From contig NZ_VHIZ01000036.1 in the NCBI RefSeq assembly GCF_006494375.1, positions 124,001-188,000 on the forward strand: 64,000 nucleotides of DNA. The letters run 5' to 3'. A program made the translations under genes and the position numbers. The notes beneath the pieces are model-generated. The model ran no database searches. It was not told the DNA's origin and was given only the letters and a program-made list of their open reading frames with translations. Shown here in pieces: positions 39,645-49,069 of the stretch. This stretch comes from Pantoea anthophila (GTDB taxonomy: Bacteria; Pseudomonadota; Gammaproteobacteria; Enterobacterales; Enterobacteriaceae). The first letter of the stretch is position 1, and every line of letters starts with the position of its first letter.

Positions 39645-40376
39645 TCAGCCGAGGATTTGATACTGTCGCGCCTGGCTCATGATCACTTTTGCCAGAACCT
39701 TCAGGCTGGTGACGTCATCATGATTGAGATACCAGGTCTCATAACGTTTATTGTCTGATATCACAGCAATTTTCTTATGCTGAAGTTGCAGACGCTTGAG
39801 GTAGAGCTGCTCGTCAAGGGTAAAGATGTAGATGCCGTCGCCATCAAACATCCGCACGCTGATATCGACAAACAGCTGATCGCGCGGCGCAAAGGTGTCC
39901 GCCATCGAGTCGCTGTTAATCGCGATTAACCGGATGTTTTCCGCCGGGCGACCGTTGAACAGCACCCGCGCCTCATCCGGGCCATATTCAATCGCCTGGA
40001 TGGTTTCGACAAACTCGTCCCGCGCGGGCAGGCCCGCCGCACTGCGCTGACCAATGTCCAGACTGTCCACCCGGAACACATTTTTCCGGGCGGCAAACGT
40101 GTTCAGCGTCACCGGCTCTGCGGGTTGATCCATCCCATATTGCAGCCACTCCACCCGGACGCCCAGCAGCTCGCTGAGCGCCAGTAAGTTGCCATCATCA
40201 GGCACTGACTGCGCGTTAAACCACTTCCACACTCCCGGCGTTGAAATTTTACAGCCCTGCTTCTGCAGGGCGCTGGCAACCTGTTTGTTCCGTCCATGTC
40301 CGGCAATGCCGGCACTCTCACAGGCCGCTATCAGCCTGGCGGTGAAAGCTTGTTTTGTACTTTCTTTTTTAACCAT
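39645..40376 (-). CDS. S24/LexA-like phage repressor
   Basis: A 243-residue CI-type repressor: N-terminal helix-turn-helix (about residues 25-75) and C-terminal S24 peptidase domain. The catalytic Ser lies in INSDSMADTF and the Lys in LYLKRLQ, and an Ala-Gly cleavage site candidate occurs in SAAGLP, so RecA-stimulated autocleavage is plausible. No ribosome site precedes the ATG, and an operator-like dyad spans it, which recalls the leaderless lambda cI message. It is the first gene of the prophage-like module. Confidence 0.85.
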   Translation of the reverse strand: MVKKESTKQAFTARLIAACESAGIAGHGRNKQVASALQKQGCKISTPGVWKWFNAQSVPDDGNLLALSELLGVRVEWLQYGMDQPAEPVTLNTFAARKNVFRVDSLDIGQRSAAGLPARDEFVETIQAIEYGPDEARVLFNGRPAENIRLIAINSDSMADTFAPRDQLFVDISVRMFDGDGIYIFTLDEQLYLKRLQLQHKKIAVISDNKRYETWYLNHDDVTSLKVLAKVIMSQARQYQILG

Positions 40377-40383
40377 TAGTTAA
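40369..40383. promoter_or_regulatory. Repressor operator candidate over its own start codon
   Basis: TTAACCATTAGTTAA is a 15-base near-perfect dyad covering the repressor start codon at 40374-40376. It differs from the second site by few bases and could mediate autoregulation. Confidence 0.5.
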
Positions 40384-40691
40384 TAATCAGCCATAGAAGA
40401 GATACTGGATGTTATTTTCATTATTGCTACCAGTTCATTTTATATTACCGCTCGTTTACTACCTAACCGCTTTATCAAGCGTTCCTGATTATCATTATCC
40501 GCTTCAGCCTGCGACGGGACAAAAAATATTGCCTCAGGCCGCATAGCGCCTTGTGTTTCAGGAATGTTCCGTAAGAAATTGCGTGAAATTCAGCCAGCAA
40601 TCTGGCCTGCGATAAGGTGACCGGAACGGAATTGAAACTGAAGCGCAGAAAATCCTATCTTTCACTGGCCCGAAAAAGAGACGCTAAAAAA
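40384..40691. other. Intergenic region between the repressor and proA
   Basis: AT-rich near the repressor promoter, then of average composition. No gene, tRNA or attachment-site duplication was found. The thrW tRNA that marks this position in E. coli is not present here. Confidence 0.5.
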
Positions 40692-40718
40692 AACGGGAGC
40701 CTGTAAAAGACTCCCGTT
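40692..40718 (-). terminator. Terminator of the proBA operon
   Basis: An eight-base stem AACGGGAG/CTCCCGTT is flanked by A and T runs. It lies 20 bases past the proA stop. Confidence 0.85.
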
Positions 40719-40737
40719 TTGTTAAAAATTATCGCAA

Positions 40738-41991
40738 TTATGAGCGGAGCGTATCGTCGCCCCAGGCTATCCATTTATAGGTGGTCAGCGCCTCTAATCC
40801 CATCGGACCGCGCGCATGCAGTTTCTGCGTACTCACTGCCACTTCAGCCCCCAGACCGAACTGCCCGCCATCGGTGAAGCGGGTGCTGGCGTTGACATAG
40901 ACGGCTGACGAGTCAACCTGGCGTACAAAGCGCATTGCCTTGCGGGTGTCGCGGGTCAGAATGGCATCCGAGTGCTGCGTGCCGTGCGTGCGGATGTGAT
41001 CAATCGCCTCATCCATATTCGCCACTAACCGGACGTTGAGATCCAGCGACAGCCACTCGTCGTCATACTGCTGCGGATTGACCAGCGAGACCGATGCCGG
41101 CCCCTGCTGCAGCTGCGCCAGCACGTTGCTGTCAGCATGCAGCGCGATCGCCTCCTGCGCCATACGCGCGCTGAAAGCGGGCAGGAAACGATCGGCCATA
41201 GCCTGATCCACCAGCAGAGTCTCCAGCGAGTTACAGGCGCTGGGACGCTGTTTCTTGGCGTTGACGATCAGATCAAGCGCCGGTTCGATCGCCATCGTCT
41301 CATCAATGTAGATATGGCAGACGCCGATGCCGCCGGTGATCACCGGAATGGTGGAGTTTTCCCGGCACAGCTTGTGCAGGCCAGCTCCGCCGCGCGGGAT
41401 CAGCATATCGACGTAGCGATCCAGCTTCAGCAGCTGATTCACCAGTTCACGATCGGGGTTCTCAATGGCCTGAACAATTGCCGCCGGTAGTCCGTGCTGT
41501 TGCAGCGCCTTCTGGATCACCCGCACGGTGGCCGCATTGGTGCGCCAGGTCTCTTTTCCGCCGCGCAGAATCGCGGCGTTACCGGTTTTCAGGCAGAGGC
41601 TGGCAACATCCACGGTGACGTTTGGCCGCGCCTCATAAATCACGGCCACCACACCCAGCGGCACACGACGACGTTCGATGCGCAACCCGCTGTCGAGCTG
41701 CCCGCCATCAATGAGCTGGCCGACCGGATCGGCGAGCTGGCAGACTTTGCGCACATCGCTGGCAATGCTGCTCAGCCGCTCCGGATTGAGCGTCAGCCGA
41801 TCCATCAGCGCGGCGCTCATGCCATTCTGACGCGCATCGGCTAAGTCCAGCGCGTTAGCCGCCAGAATCTCGGCGCTTTCCGCCTCCAGGTAGTCGGCAA
41901 TGGTCATCAGCACCTGGTTCTTTTCCGCCGTCGACAGATCGGCCACGGTATACGCTGCGGCACGCGCCGCTTTTCCCATCTCTTCAAGCAT
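40738..41991 (-). CDS. proA: Gamma-glutamyl phosphate reductase
   Basis: A 417-residue NADPH-dependent aldehyde dehydrogenase-superfamily enzyme that converts glutamyl 5-phosphate to glutamate semialdehyde. The catalytic Cys is in [13 protein letters not shown], and the [15 protein letters not shown] nucleotide-binding segment is present. It follows proB by ten bases in the same operon. Confidence 0.96.
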   Translation of the reverse strand: MLEEMGKAARAAAYTVADLSTAEKNQVLMTIADYLEAESAEILAANALDLADARQNGMSAALMDRLTLNPERLSSIASDVRKVCQLADPVGQLIDGGQLDSGLRIERRRVPLGVVAVIYEARPNVTVDVASLCLKTGNAAILRGGKETWRTNAATVRVIQKALQQHGLPAAIVQAIENPDRELVNQLLKLDRYVDMLIPRGGAGLHKLCRENSTIPVITGGIGVCHIYIDETMAIEPALDLIVNAKKQRPSACNSLETLLVDQAMADRFLPAFSARMAQEAIALHADSNVLAQLQQGPASVSLVNPQQYDDEWLSLDLNVRLVANMDEAIDHIRTHGTQHSDAILTRDTRKAMRFVRQVDSSAVYVNASTRFTDGGQFGLGAEVAVSTQKLHARGPMGLEALTTYKWIAWGDDTLRS

Positions 41992-42001
41992 TGTCCGCTC
42001 C

Positions 42002-43105
42002 TTAACTGACGATCATGTCGTCGCGGTGAACCGCCACCGGGCCATATTCATAACCCAGAATGTCGCTGATCTGCTGGCTGTGATGCCCGGCGATCATCCG
42101 CATTGCGTCGCTGTTGTAGCGTGAAACCCCGTGGGCGATGTCCCTGCCCTGCAGGCTGCGAATGCGGATCACTTCACCGCGCGAGAAATTTCCCTGGATG
42201 GCGCGGATCCCTTTCGGCAGCAGCGAGCTGCCGCGTTCGATGATGGCCGCCAGCGCACCATCATCGACGGTCAGCTCACCGGCCGGGGGTGCCCCGAAAA
42301 TCCAGCGCTTGCGGTTTTCCAGCGGCGATTGCTGCGCATGGAAGCGCGTGCCCACCGGTTTCCCCTCAATCACATCGCTGATCACGCCGGTGCGGCTGCC
42401 TGACGCGATGATGACGTCGATGCCGGCGCGACAGGCCACATCCGCGGCCTGAAGCTTGGTTGACATTCCGCCGGTGCCCAGCCCGGAGACGCTGCCGCCT
42501 GCTAAGGAACGTAACGCGTCATCAATCACATGGACATCACTGATCAGCTCAGCGTCGGGATTATTGCGCGGATCGGCGGTGAACAGTCCCTGCTGATCGG
42601 TCAGCAGCAGCAGCTTGTCGGCTCCGCCAAGCATCGCCGCCAGCGCCGAGAGGTTGTCGTTGTCACCCACTTTGATTTCCGCGGTGGCGACGGCGTCGTT
42701 CTCGTTGATGACCGGCACAATGTGGTTGTCCAGCAGCGCACGCAGCGTGTCGCGGGCATTGAGGAAGCGTTCGCGATCTTCCATGTCGGCGCGGGTCAGA
42801 AGCATCTGGCCGATATGGATTCCGTAGATAGAGAAAAGCTGTTCCCACAGCTGAATCAGACGGCTCTGCCCCACCGCAGCCAGCAGCTGCTTTGAGGCGA
42901 TGGTCGGCGGCAGTTCGGGGTAACCCAGATGTTCGCGTCCGGCGGCCATTGCGCCGGAGGTGACGATCACAATGCGGTGGCCTGCGGCGTGCTGCTGCGC
43001 ACACTGCCGAACCAGTTCCACCATGTGCGCCCGATTTAACCGGCGCGATCCGCCGGTAAGAACGCTGGTACCCAACTTGACCACTAAGGTCTGACTGCCA
43101 CTCAT
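42002..43105 (-). CDS. proB: Glutamate 5-kinase
   Basis: A 367-residue enzyme that phosphorylates glutamate, the first and proline-inhibited step of proline synthesis. The amino acid kinase domain (residues 1-260, with [12 protein letters not shown] and NDNLSALAA) is followed by a PUA domain (about 275-360). It is cotranscribed with proA and divergent from phoE, as in E. coli. Confidence 0.96.
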   Translation of the reverse strand: MSGSQTLVVKLGTSVLTGGSRRLNRAHMVELVRQCAQQHAAGHRIVIVTSGAMAAGREHLGYPELPPTIASKQLLAAVGQSRLIQLWEQLFSIYGIHIGQMLLTRADMEDRERFLNARDTLRALLDNHIVPVINENDAVATAEIKVGDNDNLSALAAMLGGADKLLLLTDQQGLFTADPRNNPDAELISDVHVIDDALRSLAGGSVSGLGTGGMSTKLQAADVACRAGIDVIIASGSRTGVISDVIEGKPVGTRFHAQQSPLENRKRWIFGAPPAGELTVDDGALAAIIERGSSLLPKGIRAIQGNFSRGEVIRIRSLQGRDIAHGVSRYNSDAMRMIAGHHSQQISDILGYEYGPVAVHRDDMIVS

Positions 43106-43250
43106 ATTTCCTGCCGTAGTGAAAAATTTTTACGAAAGGACGTTTTAACAGGAGTCGATAAGGAAGCCAACAGCCAGCGGGGGAAAAGCACGAAATTACG
43201 CGGACAGGGGCGTAGACCAAAAGTTCACCGTTAACAAGAAATCAGGAAAA

Positions 43251-43268
43251 ACGTCATAAAAAGTTCAT
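43251..43268 (+). promoter_or_regulatory. Pho-box-like sequence upstream of the PhoE porin gene
   Basis: ACGTCATAAAAAGTTCAT matches the PhoB consensus (CTGTCAT-N4-CTGTCAT) at most core positions and lies about 85 bases before the start. The second half is weaker. Confidence 0.5.
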
Positions 43269-43354
43269 CTCGGACGGGTAAAAAGTCGGTGCTTTACAAA
43301 AACTTTCATTTTTTTACGGCGTTCACACGGCGCTCACATTGGGATTGATAGCAA

Positions 43355-44467
43355 ATGAAGAAAAGCACACTGGCCATGCTCCTCTCTACGCTGATGCTGG
43401 CTTCTGCCGCGCAGGCTGCCGAAATCTATAACAAAGATGGCAACAAGCTGGACCTATACGGCAAAGTGAAAGCGGAACATTACTTCAGCGATAACGCCAG
43501 CGCAGATGGTGACAAGTCCTATACCCGTATCGGCTTTAAAGGTCAGACACAGATTAATGACCTGATGACCGGTTATGGTCAGTGGGAATATCAGTACAAC
43601 GTCAATAACTCCGAAGGCAGCGACGCCAACAATGGCAACAAAACCCGCCTCGGTTTTGCCGGTCTGAAATTTTCGCAGTACGGTTCGGTGGACTATGGCC
43701 GCAACTACGGTGTGCTGTATGACGTTGAGGCCTGGACCGACGTATTCCCGGAATTTGGCGGTGACGGCACGGCCCGTTCAGATAACTTCATGACTCAGCG
43801 CGCCACCGGCGTCGCCACTTACCGTAATAACAACTTCTTTGGTCTGGTGGATGGACTGAAATTTGCGCTGCAGTATCAGGGCAAAAACGACGCCACCAGC
43901 GCCAACAGCCGCACCGATATTAACCGTCAGAACGGCGACGGTTACGGCGCCTCACTGGGCTATGCGCTGGGTGATAGCGGCGTGAGCCTGATGAGTGCCA
44001 TCACCTCCTCCGACCGTACTAACCAGCAGCAGGCGCGCGCCTATGGCGGCGGTGACCGTGCCGACTCCTGGGGCGCAGGCGTGAAGTATGATGCCAACAG
44101 CGTCTACCTGGCGGCGATCTACACCGACACCCGCAACATGACGCCCATCAGCGGCACCAACCGCAACACGGGTGCCTCCGTTGCGGGCGCAGCCAACAAA
44201 GCGCAGAACATCGAACTGGTGGCGCAGTATCAGTTCGATTTCGGCCTGCGTCCGTCTATTGGCTATGTGCAGACCAAAGGCAAAGATATCGAAAACGGTA
44301 TCGGCGATGTGGATCTGGTGAAATATATCGACGTCGGTGCGACCTATTACTTCAACAAAAATATGTCGGCCTTCGTGGATTACAAAATCAACCAGCTGGA
44401 TGATGACAACGCGCTGTCGCTCAACAACGATGACATCGTCGCGGTGGGGATGACTTACCAGTTCTGA
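43355..44467 (+). CDS. phoE: PhoE-type outer-membrane porin
   Basis: A 370-residue trimeric 16-strand porin with a 21-residue signal peptide (ending AQA) and a C-terminal aromatic (TYQF). The mature N-terminus [19 protein letters not shown] and the loop 3 element [10 protein letters not shown] are typical of enterobacterial OmpC/OmpF/PhoE. The position divergent from proB identifies it as phoE. Induction by phosphate limitation is expected from the Pho-box-like sequence. Some porins at this locus in non-E. coli enterics may serve other anions. Confidence 0.88.
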   Translation: MKKSTLAMLLSTLMLASAAQAAEIYNKDGNKLDLYGKVKAEHYFSDNASADGDKSYTRIGFKGQTQINDLMTGYGQWEYQYNVNNSEGSDANNGNKTRLGFAGLKFSQYGSVDYGRNYGVLYDVEAWTDVFPEFGGDGTARSDNFMTQRATGVATYRNNNFFGLVDGLKFALQYQGKNDATSANSRTDINRQNGDGYGASLGYALGDSGVSLMSAITSSDRTNQQQARAYGGGDRADSWGAGVKYDANSVYLAAIYTDTRNMTPISGTNRNTGASVAGAANKAQNIELVAQYQFDFGLRPSIGYVQTKGKDIENGIGDVDLVKYIDVGATYYFNKNMSAFVDYKINQLDDDNALSLNNDDIVAVGMTYQF

Positions 44468-44500
44468 TGTGGCGGTTGCGGCACGCCGGTCACAGCATAA

Positions 44501-44535
44501 AAAAGGGCGAGTTTTCACTCGCCCTTTTGTTGTTA
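44501..44535 (+). terminator. Terminator after phoE
   Basis: A stem AAAAGGGCGAG/CTCGCCCTTTT with a six-base loop, followed by TGTTGTT, begins 33 bases after the phoE stop. Confidence 0.85.
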
Positions 44536-44573
44536 ATCAATCTGACTCAGGCTGCGGTGAGATCGAGCCCGCT

Positions 44574-44677
44574 CAGGGAACCGGGTCAGAACGGAAAGTC
44601 GCTTAAGCCAATCCCTGGCCGCTCGGCCCGCGCCGTCCCTGGCGCGGGACGCTTTCCTTTTCTGACCCGGTTCCCTG
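44574..44677. repeat. Cruciform repeat, second copy
   Basis: A 16-base arm at 44574-44589 is perfectly complementary to 44662-44677, enclosing a loop with the GCTTAAGCCAATCCCTGG and GGCGCGGGACGCTTTCC segments shared with the 28.1-kb copy. Three positions of the arm differ from that copy, and each is matched by a change in the other arm. The four small hairpins of the first copy are absent. Confidence 0.85.
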
Positions 44678-44768
44678 CGCATCAGGTTTCGTTATCGCGG
44701 CCAGTTTCACTCTGCTTCAGGCTTCTCAGCACGCTGACGACGAGGTCAGGCCGCCCTTTTCCGCTGAC

Positions 44769-45170
44769 TCAGGCGCTCAGCTTCACCGGTTTCTCATCGA
44801 AGTCGCTGGCCGGAATAAGGTCCAGATCTAACTCCTTCAGCATCGCCTTCAGACGGGTATGGAAGTTACGTAAGGTCTCCTCCACGCGCGCCGTGTTCTC
44901 TTTGCCCTTGATGGTTGCCACCGACCAGTCACCCTCTTTATCGAACAGGCCGATGTGGTAGACATAGGTAAAGTGGTCAGCCTGCGCTTCCAGTTCCATC
45001 CACCAGCCCCAGAACTCACGCAGTTCCGGTGCGGGTTTCACATTAACGCAGGCAGCCAGGCAGTCGAAGAAGAAACGGGTTTCGCCACATTTCCCATCGC
45101 GAATATAAGGTCCAAGCTCGGTAAAACGCTTAAGCAGGCGACTGCGGGGATGACCACTTGGTAACGTCAT
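44769..45170 (-). CDS. crl: Sigma-S-binding protein Crl
   Basis: A 133-residue protein, the same length as E. coli Crl. It binds sigma-S and promotes its assembly with core RNA polymerase, favouring stationary-phase and curli genes. Characteristic segments include [13 protein letters not shown] and [11 protein letters not shown] chose the ATG at 45170 ([16 protein letters not shown]) over the longer frame. It lies beside frsA, as in E. coli. Confidence 0.94.
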   Translation of the reverse strand: MTLPSGHPRSRLLKRFTELGPYIRDGKCGETRFFFDCLAACVNVKPAPELREFWGWWMELEAQADHFTYVYHIGLFDKEGDWSVATIKGKENTARVEETLRNFHTRLKAMLKELDLDLIPASDFDEKPVKLSA

Positions 45171-45270
45171 GCTGATTCTCCATTGGTTTTGACCGCTATA
45201 CAGCCCTGATTTCCGGGCAGCCCGGAAAAATTCCGCTACTAGTTGTAGCAAACAGTGAAAATTTTGCCAG

Positions 45271-46518
45271 TTACCTTTTTAAACGCTTCTCCAGCCAGTC
45301 GCAAATCTCATTCAGCGCTTTGTCGAAACTGGCCATCACCGGCTTCACCGGAATCAGCAGGGCTTTCCCGTCCGATGAGGAGCGGGCGATCAGCCTGCTC
45401 TCCTCCTCCGGGCTGAAGAGGTCGTTTTGCCAGTAGCCCGAAAGCATCGGCGTGGGCGTGCGACGTCCCAGCAGTCCCTGAGTTTTCAGCGAATAGCGAT
45501 TGAGTTCGGTGCGCAGCGCGCTGTCAGAGGCGGTGGCCATGCCGAGACGGCTCGCCAGCATGTCCATGTACATATCCGGGATCTTATCCTGCAGCGCCGT
45601 CTGCGTCAGCAGCGCGTGTACAATCGGTCCCAGACAGGCAACGCCCCGCAGCCGCTGCGATTCAAGATAGGCCAGCCGAACGGCCACGTTGGCACCGAAG
45701 CGGTAACCAAACGCCGCCACACGCGTATGATCGACCCAGGGCACATTGGTCAGGTCACGCAGCACCTGCTGATGCAGGAAGCTGGTGTCCTGATTCAGCG
45801 TCCATTTCACCGAGTTACCCACGGACGGCACATCAATGGTCAGCATCGCGATGCCGCGTGGCGCCAGATAATCATGGAAAAGACGGTAGTGATCGCTCTG
45901 TAACGAGTCGAGCGCGCCGCAGAACAGCACGGTGGGATAAGGGGCTTCGACGCCCGGCGGCATGTGCAGAAAGCCGGTGACCGGGCTGCCGCCCGCGATG
46001 GCGAAGGTCAGGGTCTTCAGTTCACCGGGCAGGCGCTGCGTCGCCTCTTCATAGGCGCGATTGGCCAGCGTCTGTGCCTGATCGGCCAGCTCATCCCCTT
46101 TTATGTAGGGATAGGCGGCGACGCTGTAAAGGTGCGCCGCATGCAGCCAGAAGTCGCCTGACTCACTGTCGTCGCCAGATTCCAGCGCCTTCTGCTGCCA
46201 GATCCCCGCCTGTCTGCACCACTCGAAATGCCAGTTGCCGCTGCGAAAACCGATCACCGTATCGAGCAGCGTCTCATCGGTATGCTCAACCTTGCTGATG
46301 GCGATACGGGCCAGCACTTCGCTGATCTCCTGCGGTGTCAGGCCGCGCCAGGTCCACATCAGCTTATTCAACATCCGATACCAGCCCTGCTGGCTCTCTC
46401 CGTCCAGCGTGGAGTGCACATCCGGGGTGGCATGATGCTGACGACGCACCAGGGAAGAGGTTTCAGGATGTTTGAAGCGGGGTTTGAACAGCTCCTCGCT
46501 AAGGTTTTTGCTCGTCAT
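45271..46518 (-). CDS. frsA: Esterase FrsA
   Basis: A 415-residue alpha/beta-hydrolase-like protein. It binds IIA-Glc and affects the fermentation-respiration balance. Esterase activity has also been described. The ATG at 46518 after GGAG gives the known N-terminus ([15 protein letters not shown]). The hydrolase core with [17 protein letters not shown] provides the GxxxG-type nucleophile region. Synteny with crl and gpt agrees with E. coli. Confidence 0.93.
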   Translation of the reverse strand: MTSKNLSEELFKPRFKHPETSSLVRRQHHATPDVHSTLDGESQQGWYRMLNKLMWTWRGLTPQEISEVLARIAISKVEHTDETLLDTVIGFRSGNWHFEWCRQAGIWQQKALESGDDSESGDFWLHAAHLYSVAAYPYIKGDELADQAQTLANRAYEEATQRLPGELKTLTFAIAGGSPVTGFLHMPPGVEAPYPTVLFCGALDSLQSDHYRLFHDYLAPRGIAMLTIDVPSVGNSVKWTLNQDTSFLHQQVLRDLTNVPWVDHTRVAAFGYRFGANVAVRLAYLESQRLRGVACLGPIVHALLTQTALQDKIPDMYMDMLASRLGMATASDSALRTELNRYSLKTQGLLGRRTPTPMLSGYWQNDLFSPEEESRLIARSSSDGKALLIPVKPVMASFDKALNEICDWLEKRLKR

Positions 46519-46593
46519 TCTCACTTCTCCTGCAACAGAAACGGCGATGGCTAAGTGTACTGTACGGCAATTCGGGGTGCGAGGCTCAGAAAG

Positions 46594-46621
46594 CACAACG
46601 CCCGGAAAACCGGGCGTTGTG
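46594..46621 (-). terminator. Strong hairpin after gpt
   Basis: A perfect twelve-base stem CACAACGCCCGG/CCGGGCGTTGTG with a four-base loop lies just past the gpt stop. The T-tract is missing, so it is a likely but imperfect terminator. Confidence 0.65.
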
Positions 46622-46638
46622 ACGTGAGGATGGCGTAA

Positions 46639-47097
46639 TCAGCTTTTTACAATCGGCGGGATGTAGACCACGCCCATATCCCACGGCTGCTCGATCCAGG
46701 TATCCTGCGGGATATCGACGATGTAATCGTCAACCAGCGAGCGACCGGCCGGTTTTGCGAAAATGGTGCAGAAACGCGCTTTCGGGTACATCTCACGAAT
46801 CGCCTGCGCCGTTCCGCCGGTGTCCACCAGGTCATCGATCACGATGAAGCCTTCACCGTCGCCTTCTGCGCGCTTCAGCACTTTCATTTCACGCTGATGA
46901 TCGTGGTCATAGCTGGAGATGCAGACGGTATCGACATAGCGGATACCCAGTTCACGTGCCAGCAGCGAAGCCGGTACCAGACCGCCACGGCTCACCGCGA
47001 TGATGCCTTTCCACTGTTCAACAGGCAGCAGACGCTGGGCGAGTTTACGGGCATGAATCTGAAGCATGTCCCAGGTGACGACGTATTTTTCGCTCAT
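46639..47097 (-). CDS. gpt: Xanthine-guanine phosphoribosyltransferase
   Basis: A 152-residue enzyme of purine salvage that converts xanthine and guanine to nucleotides using PRPP. The PRPP loop [13 protein letters not shown] is intact. It is divergent from pepD, as in E. coli. A long inverted repeat lies about 80 bases before its start. Confidence 0.95.
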   Translation of the reverse strand: MSEKYVVTWDMLQIHARKLAQRLLPVEQWKGIIAVSRGGLVPASLLARELGIRYVDTVCISSYDHDHQREMKVLKRAEGDGEGFIVIDDLVDTGGTAQAIREMYPKARFCTIFAKPAGRSLVDDYIVDIPQDTWIEQPWDMGVVYIPPIVKS

Positions 47098-47174
47098 AGA
47101 ATAGAAATCCCAGCCAACCGAAGTGGCTTAAAAATGTGCAACGGGGAAAAGGTTGCGCGAGATTATAAGGAGTT

Positions 47175-47225
47175 GACGCGCTAAAAACCAGCACCCGCGC
47201 GCTGGTTGCGGCTTTTTAGCGCGTC
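47175..47225. repeat. Inverted repeat at the gpt-pepD divergent promoters
   Basis: GACGCGCTAAAAA (47175-47187) pairs perfectly with TTTTTAGCGCGTC (47213-47225), and an inner stem CCAGC/GCTGG closes the loop. The element lies between the two start codons and could form a hairpin in either transcript. Confidence 0.7.
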
Positions 47226-47351
47226 CGGGAGCGCACCCGGTGAAAAACAGTGATATTCTCGGGCCTGGCTCGTCAGATTCTCTGACGGCGATTTTTCACT
47301 GGAAACTCGCGATGTCCGGCCTCGCCGGTACACTGACACAGGAGACCTGTC

Positions 47352-48809
47352 GTGTCTGAATTGTCTCAACTCTCTCCACAGCCGCTGTGGGATATTTTCG
47401 CTAAGATCTGCTCTATTCCTCACCCCTCTTTTCACGAAGAAGCGCTGGCGAGCTACATCACCGGCTGGGCTAAAGAGCAGGGCTTCTGGTGTGAGCGCGA
47501 TCAGGTCGGCAACATCCTGATTCGCAAGCCCGCCACCGCTGGCATGGAAAACCGGACCCCGGTCGCGCTGCAGGCGCACCTCGACATGGTGCCGCAGAAG
47601 AATAACGACACCGTGCATGACTTTACCAAAGACCCGATTCAACCGTGGATTGATGGCGAGTGGGTCAAAGCGCGCGGCACGACGCTGGGTGCCGATAACG
47701 GCATCGGTATGGCCTCGGCGCTGGCGGTGCTGGCTGACAACAGCCTGACGCACGGCCCGCTGGAAGTGCTGCTGACCATGACCGAAGAGACCGGCATGGA
47801 TGGCGCATTCGGTCTTCAGCCCAACTGGCTGCAGGCCGAAATCCTGATCAACACCGACTCTGAAGAGGAAGGTGAGATCTACATGGGCTGCGCGGGCGGT
47901 ATCGACTTCGTCTCCTCCCTGCCGCTGACCCGTGAGGCCGTGCCTGCTGAGTTCCAGACCCTGAAGCTGACGCTGAAAGGGCTGCGTGGCGGTCACTCCG
48001 GCGCCGATATTCACATGGGTCTCGGCAACGCCAACAAGCTGCTGGCGCGCTTCCTGGCGGCCCACGCGGCTGAACTGGATCTGCGTCTGCTGACCTTCAC
48101 CGGCGGCACACTGCGCAACGCCATTCCGCGTGAAGCCTTTGCGACCGTTGCGGTTGAAAGCCACAAAGCGGATGCGCTGAAATCAGCAGCAGCGCAGTTC
48201 CTGAGCGCCATCCAGAACGAGCACGGTATCAAAGAGCCGAACATCGCCCTGGTCACCGAGCCGCTGGCGCATCAGGGTGCCGCCCTGAGCGCTGACAGCC
48301 GCGATCGCTTCCTGAACCTGCTGAACAGCACGCCAAACGGCGTGATCCGCAATTCAGACGTGGCGAAAGGCGTGGTTGAAACGTCACTGAATATCGGTGT
48401 GGTGACGATGGAAGAGGATCACGCCGAGATCAACTGCCTGATCCGCTCGCTGATCGACACGGGCCGCGATTATGTGGTGCAGATGCTGACGTCACTGGGC
48501 CAGCTGGCCGGTGCGCAGACCAAAGCGAAAGGCGGCTACCCTGGCTGGCAGCCGGATGCGGACTCCGCCATCATGGCGCTGACCCGTCAGACCTACATCG
48601 CCCTGTTCGACAAGACGCCGAACATTCAGGTGATCCACGCCGGTCTGGAGTGTGGTCTGTTCAAGAAGCCTTACCCGAACATGGATATGGTGTCGATTGG
48701 GCCGACCATTACCGGGCCGCACTCGCCTGATGAGCAGGTGCATATTGAAAGCGTTGGCCTTTACTGGAAACTGCTGACCACCCTGCTGAACGTGGTGCCA
48801 GAAAAGTAA
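47352..48809 (+). CDS. pepD: Aminoacyl-histidine dipeptidase (peptidase D)
   Basis: A 485-residue M20-family zinc peptidase that hydrolyses dipeptides such as carnosine. Metal-binding and catalytic segments include QAHLDMVPQK, GADNGIGMASA and TEETGMDGAF. The GTG-like context and GGAGACC ribosome region precede the ATG at 47352. Upstream gpt is divergent. A terminator follows. Confidence 0.95.
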   Translation: MSELSQLSPQPLWDIFAKICSIPHPSFHEEALASYITGWAKEQGFWCERDQVGNILIRKPATAGMENRTPVALQAHLDMVPQKNNDTVHDFTKDPIQPWIDGEWVKARGTTLGADNGIGMASALAVLADNSLTHGPLEVLLTMTEETGMDGAFGLQPNWLQAEILINTDSEEEGEIYMGCAGGIDFVSSLPLTREAVPAEFQTLKLTLKGLRGGHSGADIHMGLGNANKLLARFLAAHAAELDLRLLTFTGGTLRNAIPREAFATVAVESHKADALKSAAAQFLSAIQNEHGIKEPNIALVTEPLAHQGAALSADSRDRFLNLLNSTPNGVIRNSDVAKGVVETSLNIGVVTMEEDHAEINCLIRSLIDTGRDYVVQMLTSLGQLAGAQTKAKGGYPGWQPDADSAIMALTRQTYIALFDKTPNIQVIHAGLECGLFKKPYPNMDMVSIGPTITGPHSPDEQVHIESVGLYWKLLTTLLNVVPEK

Positions 48810-48828
48810 TCCGGTCGTCAGAAAAATG

Positions 48829-48853
48829 AACCAGGCTCCGGCCTGGTTTTTTT
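48829..48853 (+). terminator. Terminator after pepD
   Basis: A stem AACCAGGC/GCCTGGTT with a short loop is followed by seven T residues. Confidence 0.85.
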
Positions 48854-49069
48854 ATGCCTGCCACTTTCCCCCAGCATAATTCGCTGCCTTCTTTTCGTTT
48901 TCCCTCGCTATTCCGCCATGTTCCCGCGCTTCGCTGGTTATAGCCGCCATTATGTCCGGATGTCTGGATGGCTAATAAGATTTCGTGCTAGCTTATGCGC
49001 TTTCGGCTGTTGCCGCGCCTGAAGGTTCAGGAAAAAATGCGGCCACTCATTCTTCAGGAGAGTCATCAC

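Noticed and set aside
40384..40737. thrW-like tRNA or attachment site next to proA
   Set aside because: No cloverleaf or matching tRNA sequence was found, and no direct duplication flanks the prophage-like module.
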